A DNA stretch of 64,000 bases. It comes from Tribonema minus. Lineage: Eukaryota > Sar > Xanthophyceae > Tribonematales > Tribonemataceae. Location of the stretch: NCBI GenBank assembly GCA_017506865.1, contig JAFCMP010000446.1:186001-250000 (forward strand). Direction: 5' to 3'. A program made the position numbers and the translations under genes. The notes below the pieces were generated by a model that did no database searches, was not told where the DNA came from, and saw only the letters and a program-made list of their open reading frames with translations. The stretch's first letter is position 1, and each line of letters opens with the position of its first letter. Shown piece by piece: positions 12,101-22,700 of this stretch.

Positions 12101-15100
12101 CCACAAGCATGCGGACGCGACTTCTGTTTGAAATTTCACTTCAACGTTTGCTGAAAGCAACGTCAAAACTTTGCTTGGGCGCTGCTGCGCAGGTGGGGAA
12201 CGGCGGCATGCGCGTTCTGCGCGCGCTGCGCATCCCCGTCGTCGTCTTCCAGCTGATCGTCCAGTTTGTCATGATCACAGGTGCGTTGACCCGCGTTGGC
12301 CTCAAAACATGCCACAGGTGGGACGAGACGAGTAAACGAGTATGAGTACTGCACGATTGCTGGTATAACAATTATGTACGAGAACTCATCGTGTACGAGT
12401 ACCGCCCCAGACTTCATGTGCGAGTACTCGTACGGTACGAGTACTTGCGTACGAATGCTTCTGCGAGTACGAGTAACGAGTGAATGACTTGTCTCGTCCC
12501 AACTCTAGAGCTCTGAAACATTCTGTTCTTAGGGTTAGGGTTAGGGCAAGCGCGCCGCGCCAGTCAGTGTGCAGCACGCGCAAAACACAGCGCTGCTCAG
12601 GCCCTGCCGCTTGCGTGAAGTGGCGCTGGGGAGCTTGCTGAACTTCAAGTGTGTACTTCAAGTGTGTGCGCGGTGTGGTGCGTCAGCGCGGCGCTCTCAT
12701 GCCGACCTCAGGCGTAAGCATGTTCATGAAACACCATGCCCAGGGCTGGCTCAATCCACGGCAAGGCGATGCTGGAAGCATACATACCGCTTCTTGCAGT
12801 CAGTGTGTGTGTGCTACCCAATCGCTGTCATGTGCCGACCACCCGCGCCAGCGGCAGACAAGGGGCAATGCGCCTACGTACAACAACCCATACACCACGA
12901 CGTCAAAACCAATGTTGTTGTTGTCGCTTTCTAGGTCTCCCCCCCCCCCCCCCCCCCCCCAAAAAAAACCAACAAACACAAACGCGCGCGGCCGCACCTC
13001 CCGACCAGGCGCGCCGCTGCCCGACGTGTACGCGCGCTTCGTGGCCGTCCTCGACTTTGTCAACTTCGACCTCAGCTGGCTCTTCTCCGCGGGCTGCGTG
13101 TGGGACACCTCCTTCTACGACCGCCTGCTGCTGGCGACGCTGGTGCCGCTGGGCATCGTGGCAGCGCTCATCGCGGCGCGCGCGCTCGCGCAGCGGCGGC
13201 GGCGGCGCGGCGCTGCGCGGCGCGGCGGCGTGCGCGCCGCCGTGCACCGCCTCCTCGTCGACAAGTTCTGGCCGCTGGTGCTGTGCTTCACCTTCCTCAT
13301 CTTCTCGACGACCAGCACCATTGTGTTTCAGGCAAGAGAAGGGCTGGTGTGACGTTGCTCAAGGCTTCTTGTGGGTACCATCCTATGAGCTCTGGTGCCT
13401 TGCCGCTGGGTGTGCCTGCCGGCCATGAAGGTCTCCGTGGATGCGGGGCTAGGGTTAAAGGTCAGGGTAGGGCTAGGCTCAGGGTTATCTCATGAATTCT
13501 GTTTGCAAACCGTCTGCACGCCTTGGCGCGCAGACGTAAGCCGCGCAGTGATTAGACTGACTCTCATCATGGCCCTCGTCCTCAGCTGACGCTGACACGT
13601 GCCATGCAGGCGTAACCTAGGGTCAGGGTCAGGGTTGATTAGGGTGAGGATTAGGGTAAGACCTGCGTCGCGCGCCGCCGGGCCCCTTGGAGTGCAATGT
13701 GCTGCTTTGCATGCCCCTTAAGACGCTCATTAACTCTTGCACCACAATCGCTGCGCGCAGCGGCATCGTCGACGTTGGCGATCTCACTAGGAGCAGTTCA
13801 TGGCATCTGCTTACAGACGGTCTACATTGCGCCCACTTCACAATACGAACCCCCCCCCCCCCGCGCTCACAACTTGGCGTGCAATAAGGCCATATTCAAG
13901 TTGGAGTGGTTTGCCTCGTCCCACCCACTTCAAACCTGCCTCGCCACCGCCGCCCCCGCCGCCCCGCTGCCGCTGCCGCTGCCGCCGCCGCCGCGCGCAC
14001 GCGCAGACGTTCGCGTGCGACGACGTCGCTGGCACCGGCAAGTCGTACCTGCGCGCCGACTACGCCGTTGAGTGTGGCACGCCTCAACACTACCGCTACA
14101 GCCTCTTCTCCATGCTCATGATCGCGGTGTACCCCATCGGCATCCCGGCGCTGTACGCGGTGATGCTGTGGCGGCACCGCGCGGACTTTGCGGCGCGCAG
14201 GGCGCGCTGCCGCGGCGGCGACGGCGGCGGCAGCAGCGGTCTGACGGCGGGCCTGTCGGTGCGGTACGACAGCGAGCAGCAGCAGGTGGCGCCGGCGGCG
14301 GAGCCGCGTGCGCTGAGGGCGCTAGCGCCTGCCCACCTGGAGCTGTCCTCAACGGAGTTCCTGTGGCGGCCGTACAGGTGCGCTTGCTGGGCATGTTTTT
14401 CTTAAAGTTATGCTCTTCCCCGGCGGGCAGCGTGACTTTTTCACGTGACTTGTAATAGCAGCAGTGGCACTTGAGTAAGGCACTCGCTGTTCCTGTAGGT
14501 GGCAGGCAGGAAGGCAGTGCTGGTACGTGGCGGTCGATGGTAGTATCTCAGAAGTTCAACTTGGATTAGCACGAGGATCAGTGGACATTGAGGTGATGTC
14601 CCCTTGTTCAATGACCAAAACGTAGTAGCAAATGCATCACCACACACAGCTCCTGCGCCGTACTGCATGCCTGGCGCAGCATGGGACAGCAACGTCAACT
14701 GCAGCAACTTCAACTTCAATTGAATGCGCGGCTCAGGTATGCAGCTGTCGCATCATGAACCGCAAGCGCCCCTGGCAGCATGCGCAGTCAAAGACGCTGT
14801 GCACACGCCATCAGCACCTTCTCACACGCGCACTGATTACGTGCAGACACCGCGTCTGCAGCTCCCGCACAGCACTCACCAGCGCGCTTGCTCCCTGCGG
14901 CACTACGTCACCATTCCCACAGCAGACTGTACTTTTCGAACACGTATCCACGGCTCAGTTAGTTGCCCCTTCTCAGCGCTCGCTGCTGCTCGCTGCCGCA
15001 CGCCCCCCTCCCCTCCCCCCCCCCCGCCCCCCCCCCCGCAGGCCAGAATACTACTACTGGGAGGTCCTGGAATGCTTTCGGCGGCTGCTGCTCACGGGGG

Positions 15101-15702
15101 TCCTTGTGTTCATCAGGCCCGGCACCCCCGCGCAGAGCGCGTACGCGTGCGTCTTCGCCTACTGCTCCGCTGTCGCGTACCTGCGCTACGCGCCGCACGC
15201 GGGCGCCGCCGACGCCGCCGTCTACACGGGCGGCGCCTCGATCCTCTTCCTCTCCATGTTCGTCGCGCTCTCGATACAGGCGGACTTTGCGGGGACGGAC
15301 ACGAGCGGCGCCGCCGCCGTGTCAGCGCTCCTCATCATCCTCAACACGCTGCTGGTGGCGGCGTCCGTCACGCAGGCCGTCAGCCTCGCAGAGACATTTG
15401 CGGGGTGGGGCAAGGGGGGGGGGGTGGCGGCGAAGGCGGGTAAGGGGGAGCCCCCTGTGGGCGAGGGCGGGGGGGCGGCGAAGGCGGGCGACGGCGCCAA
15501 GGGGGACCTCCCTGTGGGGGGGGGTCCCTCCCCCAACACCCCCCCATACGAGAGGCAACGTTCGGGCAAGTGGTGGACGGCGGCGCGGTGGTCATCGGGG
15601 CGGCCGCTGCCGCAGACGGGGCCGGTGCGGCGGCCAACGCTGAGCAATGTCACCACGTCGCATCGGCAGGCCAGCTGGCGCCTGCCGACGGAGGTGGATT
15701 AG
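6193..15702 (+). CDS. Beta-helix repeat ectodomain protein with multi-pass membrane C-terminus
   Basis: Eleven-exon model, about 1188 residues: 6193-6721, 7176-7436, 7990-8298, 9091-9240, 9764-10184, 10672-10934, 11536-11726, 12193-12280, 13009-13331, 14007-14377, 15042-15702. Phases agree at every junction. Exons 1-5 carry parallel beta-helix/POMP-type repeats with GGAI, GGAM, FRGNAA and NNT motifs. Exons 6-7 form a Cys-rich stalk (DCCLANFYT; GPYCAVCADGY rebuilt across the junction). From exon 7 on there are about eight hydrophobic spans, beginning AAIALTVIAVVVVVG. The join PYR-PEYYYWEVLECFRRLLLTG is typical of large algal and oomycete surface protein families. Intron 9 has a GC donor (CAG/GCAAGA). 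The start is uncertain: ATGs at 6193, 6223 and 6229 share the frame. Role is probably surface or adhesion/sensing; this is inference. Confidence 0.78.
7888..7920 (+). repeat. Echo of exon 3 start in intron 2
   Basis: Copies catcggcgcggtggaggccg and on to tcagcggcgacg, identical to the first 33 bases or so of the real exon at 7990. The upstream 60-70 bases, including tcacctgcacccc-, are also shared with those before the real exon. It sits about 100 bp upstream of the true acceptor but lacks a CAG at its edge. Confidence 0.75.
8303..8347 (+). repeat. Interstitial telomere-like (CCCTAA)n tract
   Basis: About six CCCTAA units, interrupted once by ccctaggta, start a few bases after the exon 3 donor gtgagt. 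It is inside the surface-protein gene. Confidence 0.9.
8765..8950 (+). repeat. Two echoes of exon 4 start in intron 3
   Basis: Blocks at about 8765-8800 and 8903-8945 repeat the beginning of the exon at 9091: ggcgacgaggccattatcac, and ggtgccgtcaacgtggtcaa followed by gagaccatcatcacac. The second is preceded by tgtgcagccg, similar to the true acceptor gtgcaggtgg. A ggcggacaa-ccaggcag / tatgctga tail is shared by the two echoes. Confidence 0.75.
10420..10463 (+). repeat. Interstitial TTAGGG-like tract
   Basis: Degenerate TTAGGG units (cttagggtaagggctagc, attagggttagggttacg) inside intron 5 of the surface-protein gene. Confidence 0.8.
11048..11100 (+). repeat. Echo of exon 6 end and donor in intron 6
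   Basis: Repeats the last codons of exon 6 and its donor: cgaacactgatgcgtactgc, then a diverged ccaggtacccagggccatgt, then gagttg. The real exon end at 10934 reads gggggccat/gtgagttg. The second donor copy is therefore intact. Confidence 0.75.
12070..12099 (+). repeat. Interstitial TTAGGG tract
   Basis: Four TTAGGG-type units with one short interruption, in intron 7 of the surface-protein gene. A further short tract (ttagggttagggttaggg) lies at 12529-12547. Confidence 0.85.
12319..12501. mobile_element. MITE-like foldback element
   Basis: The ends are inverted copies: tgggacgagacgagt at the left, and the complement of tgggacgagacaagt at the right. The interior of this 183-bp element is rich in tacgagtac-type palindromic words. 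No convincing target-site duplication was seen. It lies in intron 8 of the surface-protein gene. Confidence 0.6.
13440..13660 (+). repeat. Degenerate telomere-like tracts in intron 9
   Basis: Two clusters of scrambled TTAGGG-like words: ggggctagggttaaaggtca and nearby text at about 13446-13490, and acctagggtcagggtcaggg onwards at 13614-13660. They are more decayed than the tract at 8303. Confidence 0.6.
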
Positions 15703-16758
15703 TGCAGTGTTGGGCAGGGGCGAAGGGGGGTGGGGGTGGGTGGGGGGGGGAGGGAACGTTGTTTGTGGGGGGTGGTGGGGGTCAGGCACTACTGCGGGCG
15801 TATTGCTCTTCTGCTGGCGGCGTTGAGGCATGGGCCGGACGAAGTAAGCGTGTTCTGTTTGCCAGGGAAAGCAGAGCGCACATCATGTATGGGCACTAGC
15901 TGCAATCAACGAAAGGTCAAGAAAGGGAAGCAGCCACGTGCTGCTGATAGTGCTGCTTCGCATGCCGGGTAGGTATGATTAGACACTGCAGAAGGATATT
16001 CTCAATGGCTGGTAGATGTAGATGATTGCGTGCAGGCAGGTGATCAATGACAAGAGTCTGCGTCAGAACAAAGCACTGTATGACAAACGACAATGGCTTA
16101 ATAATGAGCCCTTGAGCTAATGGATCTTGCGCGCTTGTGCCCGTCAACTGCCAAATGTGCAGTCACTTACTTGAAGTACTTGAAGACTTGAAGTATGTAA
16201 TGACCTCGCTCTGTTGGAAGCACTGAAGGCGCTTTGACGTCCCTCAGCACAGCTGCCTCAAAGTGGCTCACTGTCGCAAATGAGAAGATGCTATTGCTGC
16301 GGAGCAGTTCACCTGGATAGTGCACGCTTCATGTTTCAGCAATCGAAAGGCAGGCAAAAGGCTAGCACCACTTTTTTTGGTAATGCTCTGCAAGCAGTAC
16401 TAATCGTGCAGACATGCAGCAAGGCTTTTGGCAAGATGAGAGTCCCATGTTGGGCACTTCAAAAACAAGCACCGCTGATAACAGATGGCACCAGTGATTA
16501 TTTGCCTTATTGTGCAGGAAGCGGTCATATCAGCACAACTGTGATGCTTGGTGTGTGTTCCAGGCACCGCACCATGACTTGAAATTGCAACCGGCGCATG
16601 CGCACACAGCGTTGGATGTACATTTGGGGTCAGACGCCCTGACTCCTGACACACGTGCAGCACCATCGCCTGAGTCTGGCGTTTTGGTGCCGCCACCACT
16701 GACACTCATACGTGCCGTAAACCCACGACGACTAGAAATGTGACCGACAATGCAACTG
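15703..16758. other. Spacer between convergent genes
   Basis: Holds the 3' flanks of the surface-protein gene and of the cupin-AAA gene. A G-rich stretch at 15720-15780 follows the first stop codon. The dispersed repeat at 16077-16512 fills much of the rest. No gene recognised. Confidence 0.5.
16077..16512 (+). repeat. Dispersed repeat, copy 2
   Basis: Same-strand partner of 5327-5715. It carries an insertion relative to copy 1 that contains cttgaagtacttgaagactt. Both copies end in gcaccagtgat followed by unrelated sequence. Confidence 0.7.
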
Positions 16759-19700
16759 TCATGAGCCCTGGAGCCCCTTGGCCACAGCCTTGCTCATGTT
16801 CCGCAGCCTTCGACGCACCCCCAACCTCTCCCCACTATCAGACACGCTAGGTTCAACCTCCAACAATGCGCGCTCAAAGTCGGCCACGGTTACTCGCACA
16901 CCCGCAGTGGCGGCGGAGTCCGCTGACTCGTTGGCGGTGCTGTCTGAAGTTGAAGTTGCGATTGCGACGCCGCCGGCTGCCCTGGTGAAGTGCAGGTCTT
17001 GCCAGCGCGCAACAGCGAATGATATTGCGGATCGCACCAGACCTGCCAGGTCCGCGCCGCTAAAGCCTGGGGCCAATGGCAGGAGACACGCGTGCACGTG
17101 GCGTGAGGTACTGACTGCATAGGGCGCTGATGCGTATGTATGCATGTGGGCATGCTGGTCACGAACGAAGCGACTGGTGGTCTCAAGGGCGCTCGCTAGT
17201 AAGTGCTGTCACTGACAAGGGTGAGTGCCAGAGGCACGTTGCGCTGCAACATAAAGTGTGACAGCGCTACGCAGCGTGGTGTTGTGACAGCGCTTCATGA
17301 CACCATGCTGACCGTTGCCGGTGTTGCGGTGTGATTGCTGTCCGGACGGGCTGGAGTTACGTACAGGGCAAGAAGTAAACCAACAGCGCTCCTCAATTGC
17401 AAGCAGTGCGCTGGGGCACATCGTGCTGTGACAGTGCTCTGCAATGCCATGCTGCATGATGCGCTCACCTGCGGTTCTGCTAGCGAGCAGCGCGTCGGGG
17501 ACGGTGTGGCAGCACCCCCTGCAACGTAGTGTGACAGCGCTCTGCAAACCCATGCGCTGTGTCAGCGCTCACCCGCGGTTCTCCTCTTGAGCAGCGCTTC
17601 GACACGGCGGGCTGTGACAGCGCTCTGTACGCCATGATGTGCTTCATACATAAGTGGCGTGTCCATATCACACATCGTACCGTCGTGCTATGACTGCGCT
17701 CCGCACGGCAGCTTCTGGCAGCGCACAGATTAGCGTCTAGGCCAAGGTTACGGTCAATTCAAACCTCGTTGTGCTGTGTCAGCGCTCACCTGCGGTTCTG
17801 CTAGCGAGCAGCGCGTCGGACACGTCATCATCCACGAGACCGCTGCTGCGCGCCTGCCGCAGGTGTATGGCCAGTATCTGACGTCGCCCCTGCTCATCCG
17901 GTAGCGGCACAAATACGGCCACCTCGAGCCGTCCTGGCCTGAGCAGTGCTGCGTCGAGGAGGTCGCGCCTGTTTGTCATGCCCACTACCAGCTGCAGCGC
18001 ATAGAAACGGAGGATACATCAGGAGAGAGGTGAGTCTTTGGCTCACCGATCGCAGATTCATTGTGTTGAAGTGCGCACCATGTTGATCGGATTGATTAAA
18101 CTGATGTGCGAATGAAGACTCTGAGCAATGCTGCGTCCAGGAGGTCACGCCTGTTGATCATGCCCACTACCAGCTGCAGCGCATAGTGATGGCAGTGAAG
18201 GAGGGCACGTTGGGAAAGAAGTGAGTGAGTCTGATGGTGAAGTATGCTGGCCACGCTCGTGCGATGATCATGTTGAAGTGCCAAGTTACTGTGTTGTGCA
18301 AAAATGAAAAGTCTGAGCAGCGCTGTGTCGAAGAGGTCGCGCCTGTTGGTCATGCCCACTACCAGCTGCAGTGCACAGTAACGGAGGATACATCAGGAGA
18401 GAGGTGAGTCTTTGGCTCACTGCACGCATACTGATTGTGTTGAAGTGCGCATCATGTTGATCGCTTTGATTATACTGGTGGGCGAATGAGTAGTCTGTGA
18501 GCGGTGCTGCGTCGAGGAGGTCGCGCCTCTCTGTCATGCCCACTGCCAGCTGCAGCACACACAAAAGGAGGACACGTAAAAAAAGAGGCGAATCTGAATG
18601 TGAAGTACGCTGGCCACGCTCGTGCGATGATCATGTTGAAGTGTCCAGCATGCTGATGGCGTTGAGGTTACTGGTGCGTAAATGAGTAGTCTGCGCAGTG
18701 CTGTTGATCATGCCCAAAACCAGCTGCGTAGCTTCGAACGAGGGTCACGTCAGGAAAAAGGAAGCACGTCAATATTGAAGTGTGTTCGCCGCCACCAGGC
18801 CGTCCATCTTGACAAGTACTTCCCAGTAATCCTAACCAAAGTCACAGCAGTCTTTCCAACCAGCTCTCATGATCAGCCAAGCGCGCCACGTGCACGTGAT
18901 GATCTAGCCTCATTCCTCGCTGCTCTTTCACTTCTGCAGGCTCACCAGACCGTACGTCTTGGGCAAGCACCACAAAAACGTGGCAGCAGAACCCACTTTG
19001 GCACGTCACACGTGCCCTCAGCCCTAACCCTAACCCTAATCGCGCTTCAGCAAGTCACAAGCACCACAAACACATTGGCAAAACCCGCTGTAGCAAGTCA
19101 CCCCACTTCGTGCCCTCAGCCCTCGCTCACCGGGTTCTGCAGGGACATCACCAGACCATCCATTTTGGCAAGCACCACAGACGCGCCGAACGCGCTGTAG
19201 CGAGTCACAAGCACCACAACCGCGTGGCAGCAGAACCCATTTCGGCACGTCACCCACTTCGTGCCCCCACTCACCAGGTTCTGCAGGCCCACGAGGCCGT
19301 CCATCTTGGCGAGTATCTGGTTGACCACGCTGTCGCGCACGCCGCTGGTGTCGCCCAACAGGCTGCCGCGCGTGCGGCACAGCGCGTCCAGCTCATCGAA
19401 GCAGATGACGTGCAGCGGCAGGTCGGCGGGGTCGCCGCCACCGCGCACGCAGCGCTCGTGCTCCTCTTCCGCTGCCGCAAACAGGGCGCGCACCTGCACG
19501 TGTCTTCAGACGAGGCAATGCTCAGCCACTGGCATGGTGGTGCTCAGGCGGCACCGGCAAAAAACAGTTACAGGCAGTTACACGCCGGTGTGGCGGTGTC
19601 ACAGCCGCAGCTGACGCAGCGCTCGTGCTCCGCCTCTGCTGCCGCAGACAGGGCGCGCACCTGCAGGTGCGCCAGCCAAAGTGGAGCTCAGCCACTGGCA

Positions 19701-22700
19701 TGGTGGTGCTCAGGTGGCATGGCACCGTCAGACAGTTACAAACAGTTATGCGTGTAAGTCAGTTGAGGATGTGCAGCGGCAGGTTGCCACCGCCCCGGCA
19801 GCAGCGCTCATGTTCATCTCTTCCGCTGCGGCGACCAGGGCGCGTACACCCACGGCGTTGCTCAGCAGTAAGCACACGCATCGCTACTCTGTGGACCGGG
19901 TGATAATTTTTCATACATTGTGAGGGCGTGATACACTGTATACCTCCAGGTACTTGCACGTACGCAGTACTTCTGTACAGTATGTACACAGTATGTATAC
20001 GCGACCTGAGTGCACCATTCCGACGGCCGTGCACATAACCTGGCGCAGGCAACACGGTGGTATATGGCAAGATAGAGAGTGGGGCGCTGACCTTGCGCTC
20101 CACCTCGCCCGCCCACTTACAGTCAGTGTATTTCACGCAACAAACGTGCTTCAACCTGACAGAATATCCACCAAAGAAAGCACGACCAGCCCGGGCCAGC
20201 CGAACGGCTGTGCATAGGACCAAACTAGCACTGGCAACATATGTACACATACGATGTGAGGTCATGATAACTCCTGTATACTTCAAAGCGCTTTCAAGTG
20301 TGCAATGTACAGTACATTACGAGTGCGCCAGCCCAATGGCTGTGCACAGCACCAAAGTAGCACTGACAACACAAGTACTTCAAAGTAGACCATACGCAGC
20401 TGACCTTGCGCTCCGCCTTGCCCACCCATGTACACACAGTGTATGTACGTTACACACCAAACATACAACTATGCACACACCAAATCAAGCACCGCCTTCA
20501 GGTTTCTGAGCCAGCCCAACGGCTGTGCACGAGACCAAAAGCACTGGCATTATGGTGATGCAGCAAGCCACATACTTCAAAGTAGACCAAATAGTAGACC
20601 ATGTAATGCTGACCTTGCGCTCCGCCTCGCCCACCCACTTGTCCAGCACCTCGGGCCCGCTCACGAGCTGTGGAGGGCGCGCCTTGAGCCTCCTGGCCAG
20701 TTCGCGTGCCAGCAGAGTCTTGCCACATCTGATGCAGACGTACAGCCAACACGGCAGAGGTTTGGATCAGCAGAGGCTTGCCACATCTCATGTAGACACG
20801 CAGCAAATGACAGAGTGTTGGGTCAGCAGAGTCTTGCCACATCTGATGTAGCAACGCAGCCAATAGCAGCAGAGTGTTGGATGAGCAGAGTCCTGCCACA
20901 TCTGATGTAGATATGGCGCAAACGTGGCAGAGTGTTGGATGAGCAGGCTACTACCAGTAAAGCACTGTGAATGCTGGTTTATCGTTGTGAAGCTGAGCGG
21001 AGTGGGCTATGGGCTTGTTTGGTATGCGAGAGGCTTTCAGTTCGCGTGCCAGCAGAGTCTTGCCACATCTGGATAGAAATGAACCAACATGAACGAGGCC
21101 TCGGGCAAGCCGAGTACTAAGTGCACAACTCTGATAGCAGGTTGCGCGTTGCAAAGAAGAGCAGACTGGGCCATAGCCTCATTTTGAATGTTTGACAATT
21201 TTGATGTGGTTGCCTTGTGCATCAACCGCCGGACTTCCGCACACGACACTTGGGCCCGCATGTTGAAGTTGCGTAGTCTACACCAAAGTCACCTGTTCCT
21301 ACAGCCCCGCTATGTCGCCTCATGAAGCACGAGCTGGTGTGCCTTGTGCACCCCTGGCGTGTGTACTTACTGCCAAAATCCAATAGTGACGCGCCACCTT
21401 CAAGCCTACGAACTGCACCTCGCAGCGCCCACCGCATCAGCATCTGAAGACACCACGGCAGCAGAAACACAGGAGCATCGACAGACTCCGTGTCCGCAGA
21501 AGCAGCTGCCCGACCCTTACTTCTTGTAACTGAATGCAATTGCTGAGCGCTGCAGAGAAGCAGTGCTCACCCCCCCCCCCCCCCCCCCCCGCCCCCTCGC
21601 TCCACTCACCCCGGCGGCCCGTACAGCAGCAGCCCCCTCACGTGCGACACTCCCAGCGCCTGCCGCACATCTGCAGGCAGCGCGCGTGTCGCCAGAACCC
21701 GCCTCACAATCTCCTCCAGTTGGGTGTCGAGGCCGCCGACCGATGTTGCCAGGCTGGCGCCTACCACCGCGGCTGCTGATGTCACGGGGGCAGCAGCAGC
21801 GCCACCGCCCTGCGATGCAAGATGGCGAGTGGCGTTGGCCAACAGACATTGTAAGCGGGGCTGGGGCTTATCCCTAGCCTTACTTTAAACCCTAAACCTC
21901 GAGTGAGCGGTGATGCAGAGAGCAAAGGTGGGCGGGTGGTGGTGGCACAGCGCAGAGTCGTAAGTGGCAGCTGCAGCTACGCGTATTCACGCTGCGGCAT
22001 TGGTGGCTGATATTGACACACCTCTATGCATGTACTGACATAACACAGATGGAGTTGATCAGCAGTGGTTGACTGTATGGCATAGTGTCCCATCAGATCC
22101 GCGAAGCAGTGATACTGCATCGAAACCGGCATCAGCACATGTGCACACAGCACATGTGTGCCCTAGAGGAGACACATGCCAAGTGCCATCATATGACAAC
22201 TGTAAGACATGCTTTCATCCAGTTCTATGCATACTGACCGTCAAACAAGACGCAGGTGCCTCACCTGACCTCCCAGCAGCAGAGACCCCTCCCTCCCCCT
22301 GATCACCAGCACCTCACCCCCCTCATCCCCCCCTTCCTCACCGACGCTGCGGAACAGCACTTCAGGGTCGCAAGGGGGAGCGCTGAGCGTTGCCATGGCG
22401 CGTGGCCCAGACAGAATAAACTCATCCGCTTCGGCGTTCCGCTCCGCCGCGCCGCCATCAGGGGCGCGCGTATCGTATTCGGGGGGCCCCCGCTTGCCGT
22501 AGAAGAGGACCTCCAGGATGTAGGCGGTTGTCACTGACATGTTGGCCAGGCGTCGCACGCCGCCGCCGAAACTGCAAGCAGGGGCGCGTGTGTGCAATTG
22601 GAACTTCAATGGTGAAGTGGGCAAGGGGCGCGGAGGGTTGCAATGCGCAGGGGGAGCGGCGCGAGAGTCCGGGTTTTGTCGACCGACAGCTGGCATATGT

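Noticed and set aside
16759..21809. Full NSF gene
   Set aside because: Only a D1-like module is present. The exon chain ends in a stop after the D1 lid region, and the next DNA is the convergent surface-protein gene.
22342..22571. Donor at 22342 (GTCG/GTGAGG) for exon 3 of the cupin-AAA gene
   Set aside because: It ends in phase 1 and does not match the phase-0 AAA exon; the donor at 22265 (CAG/GTGAGG) does.
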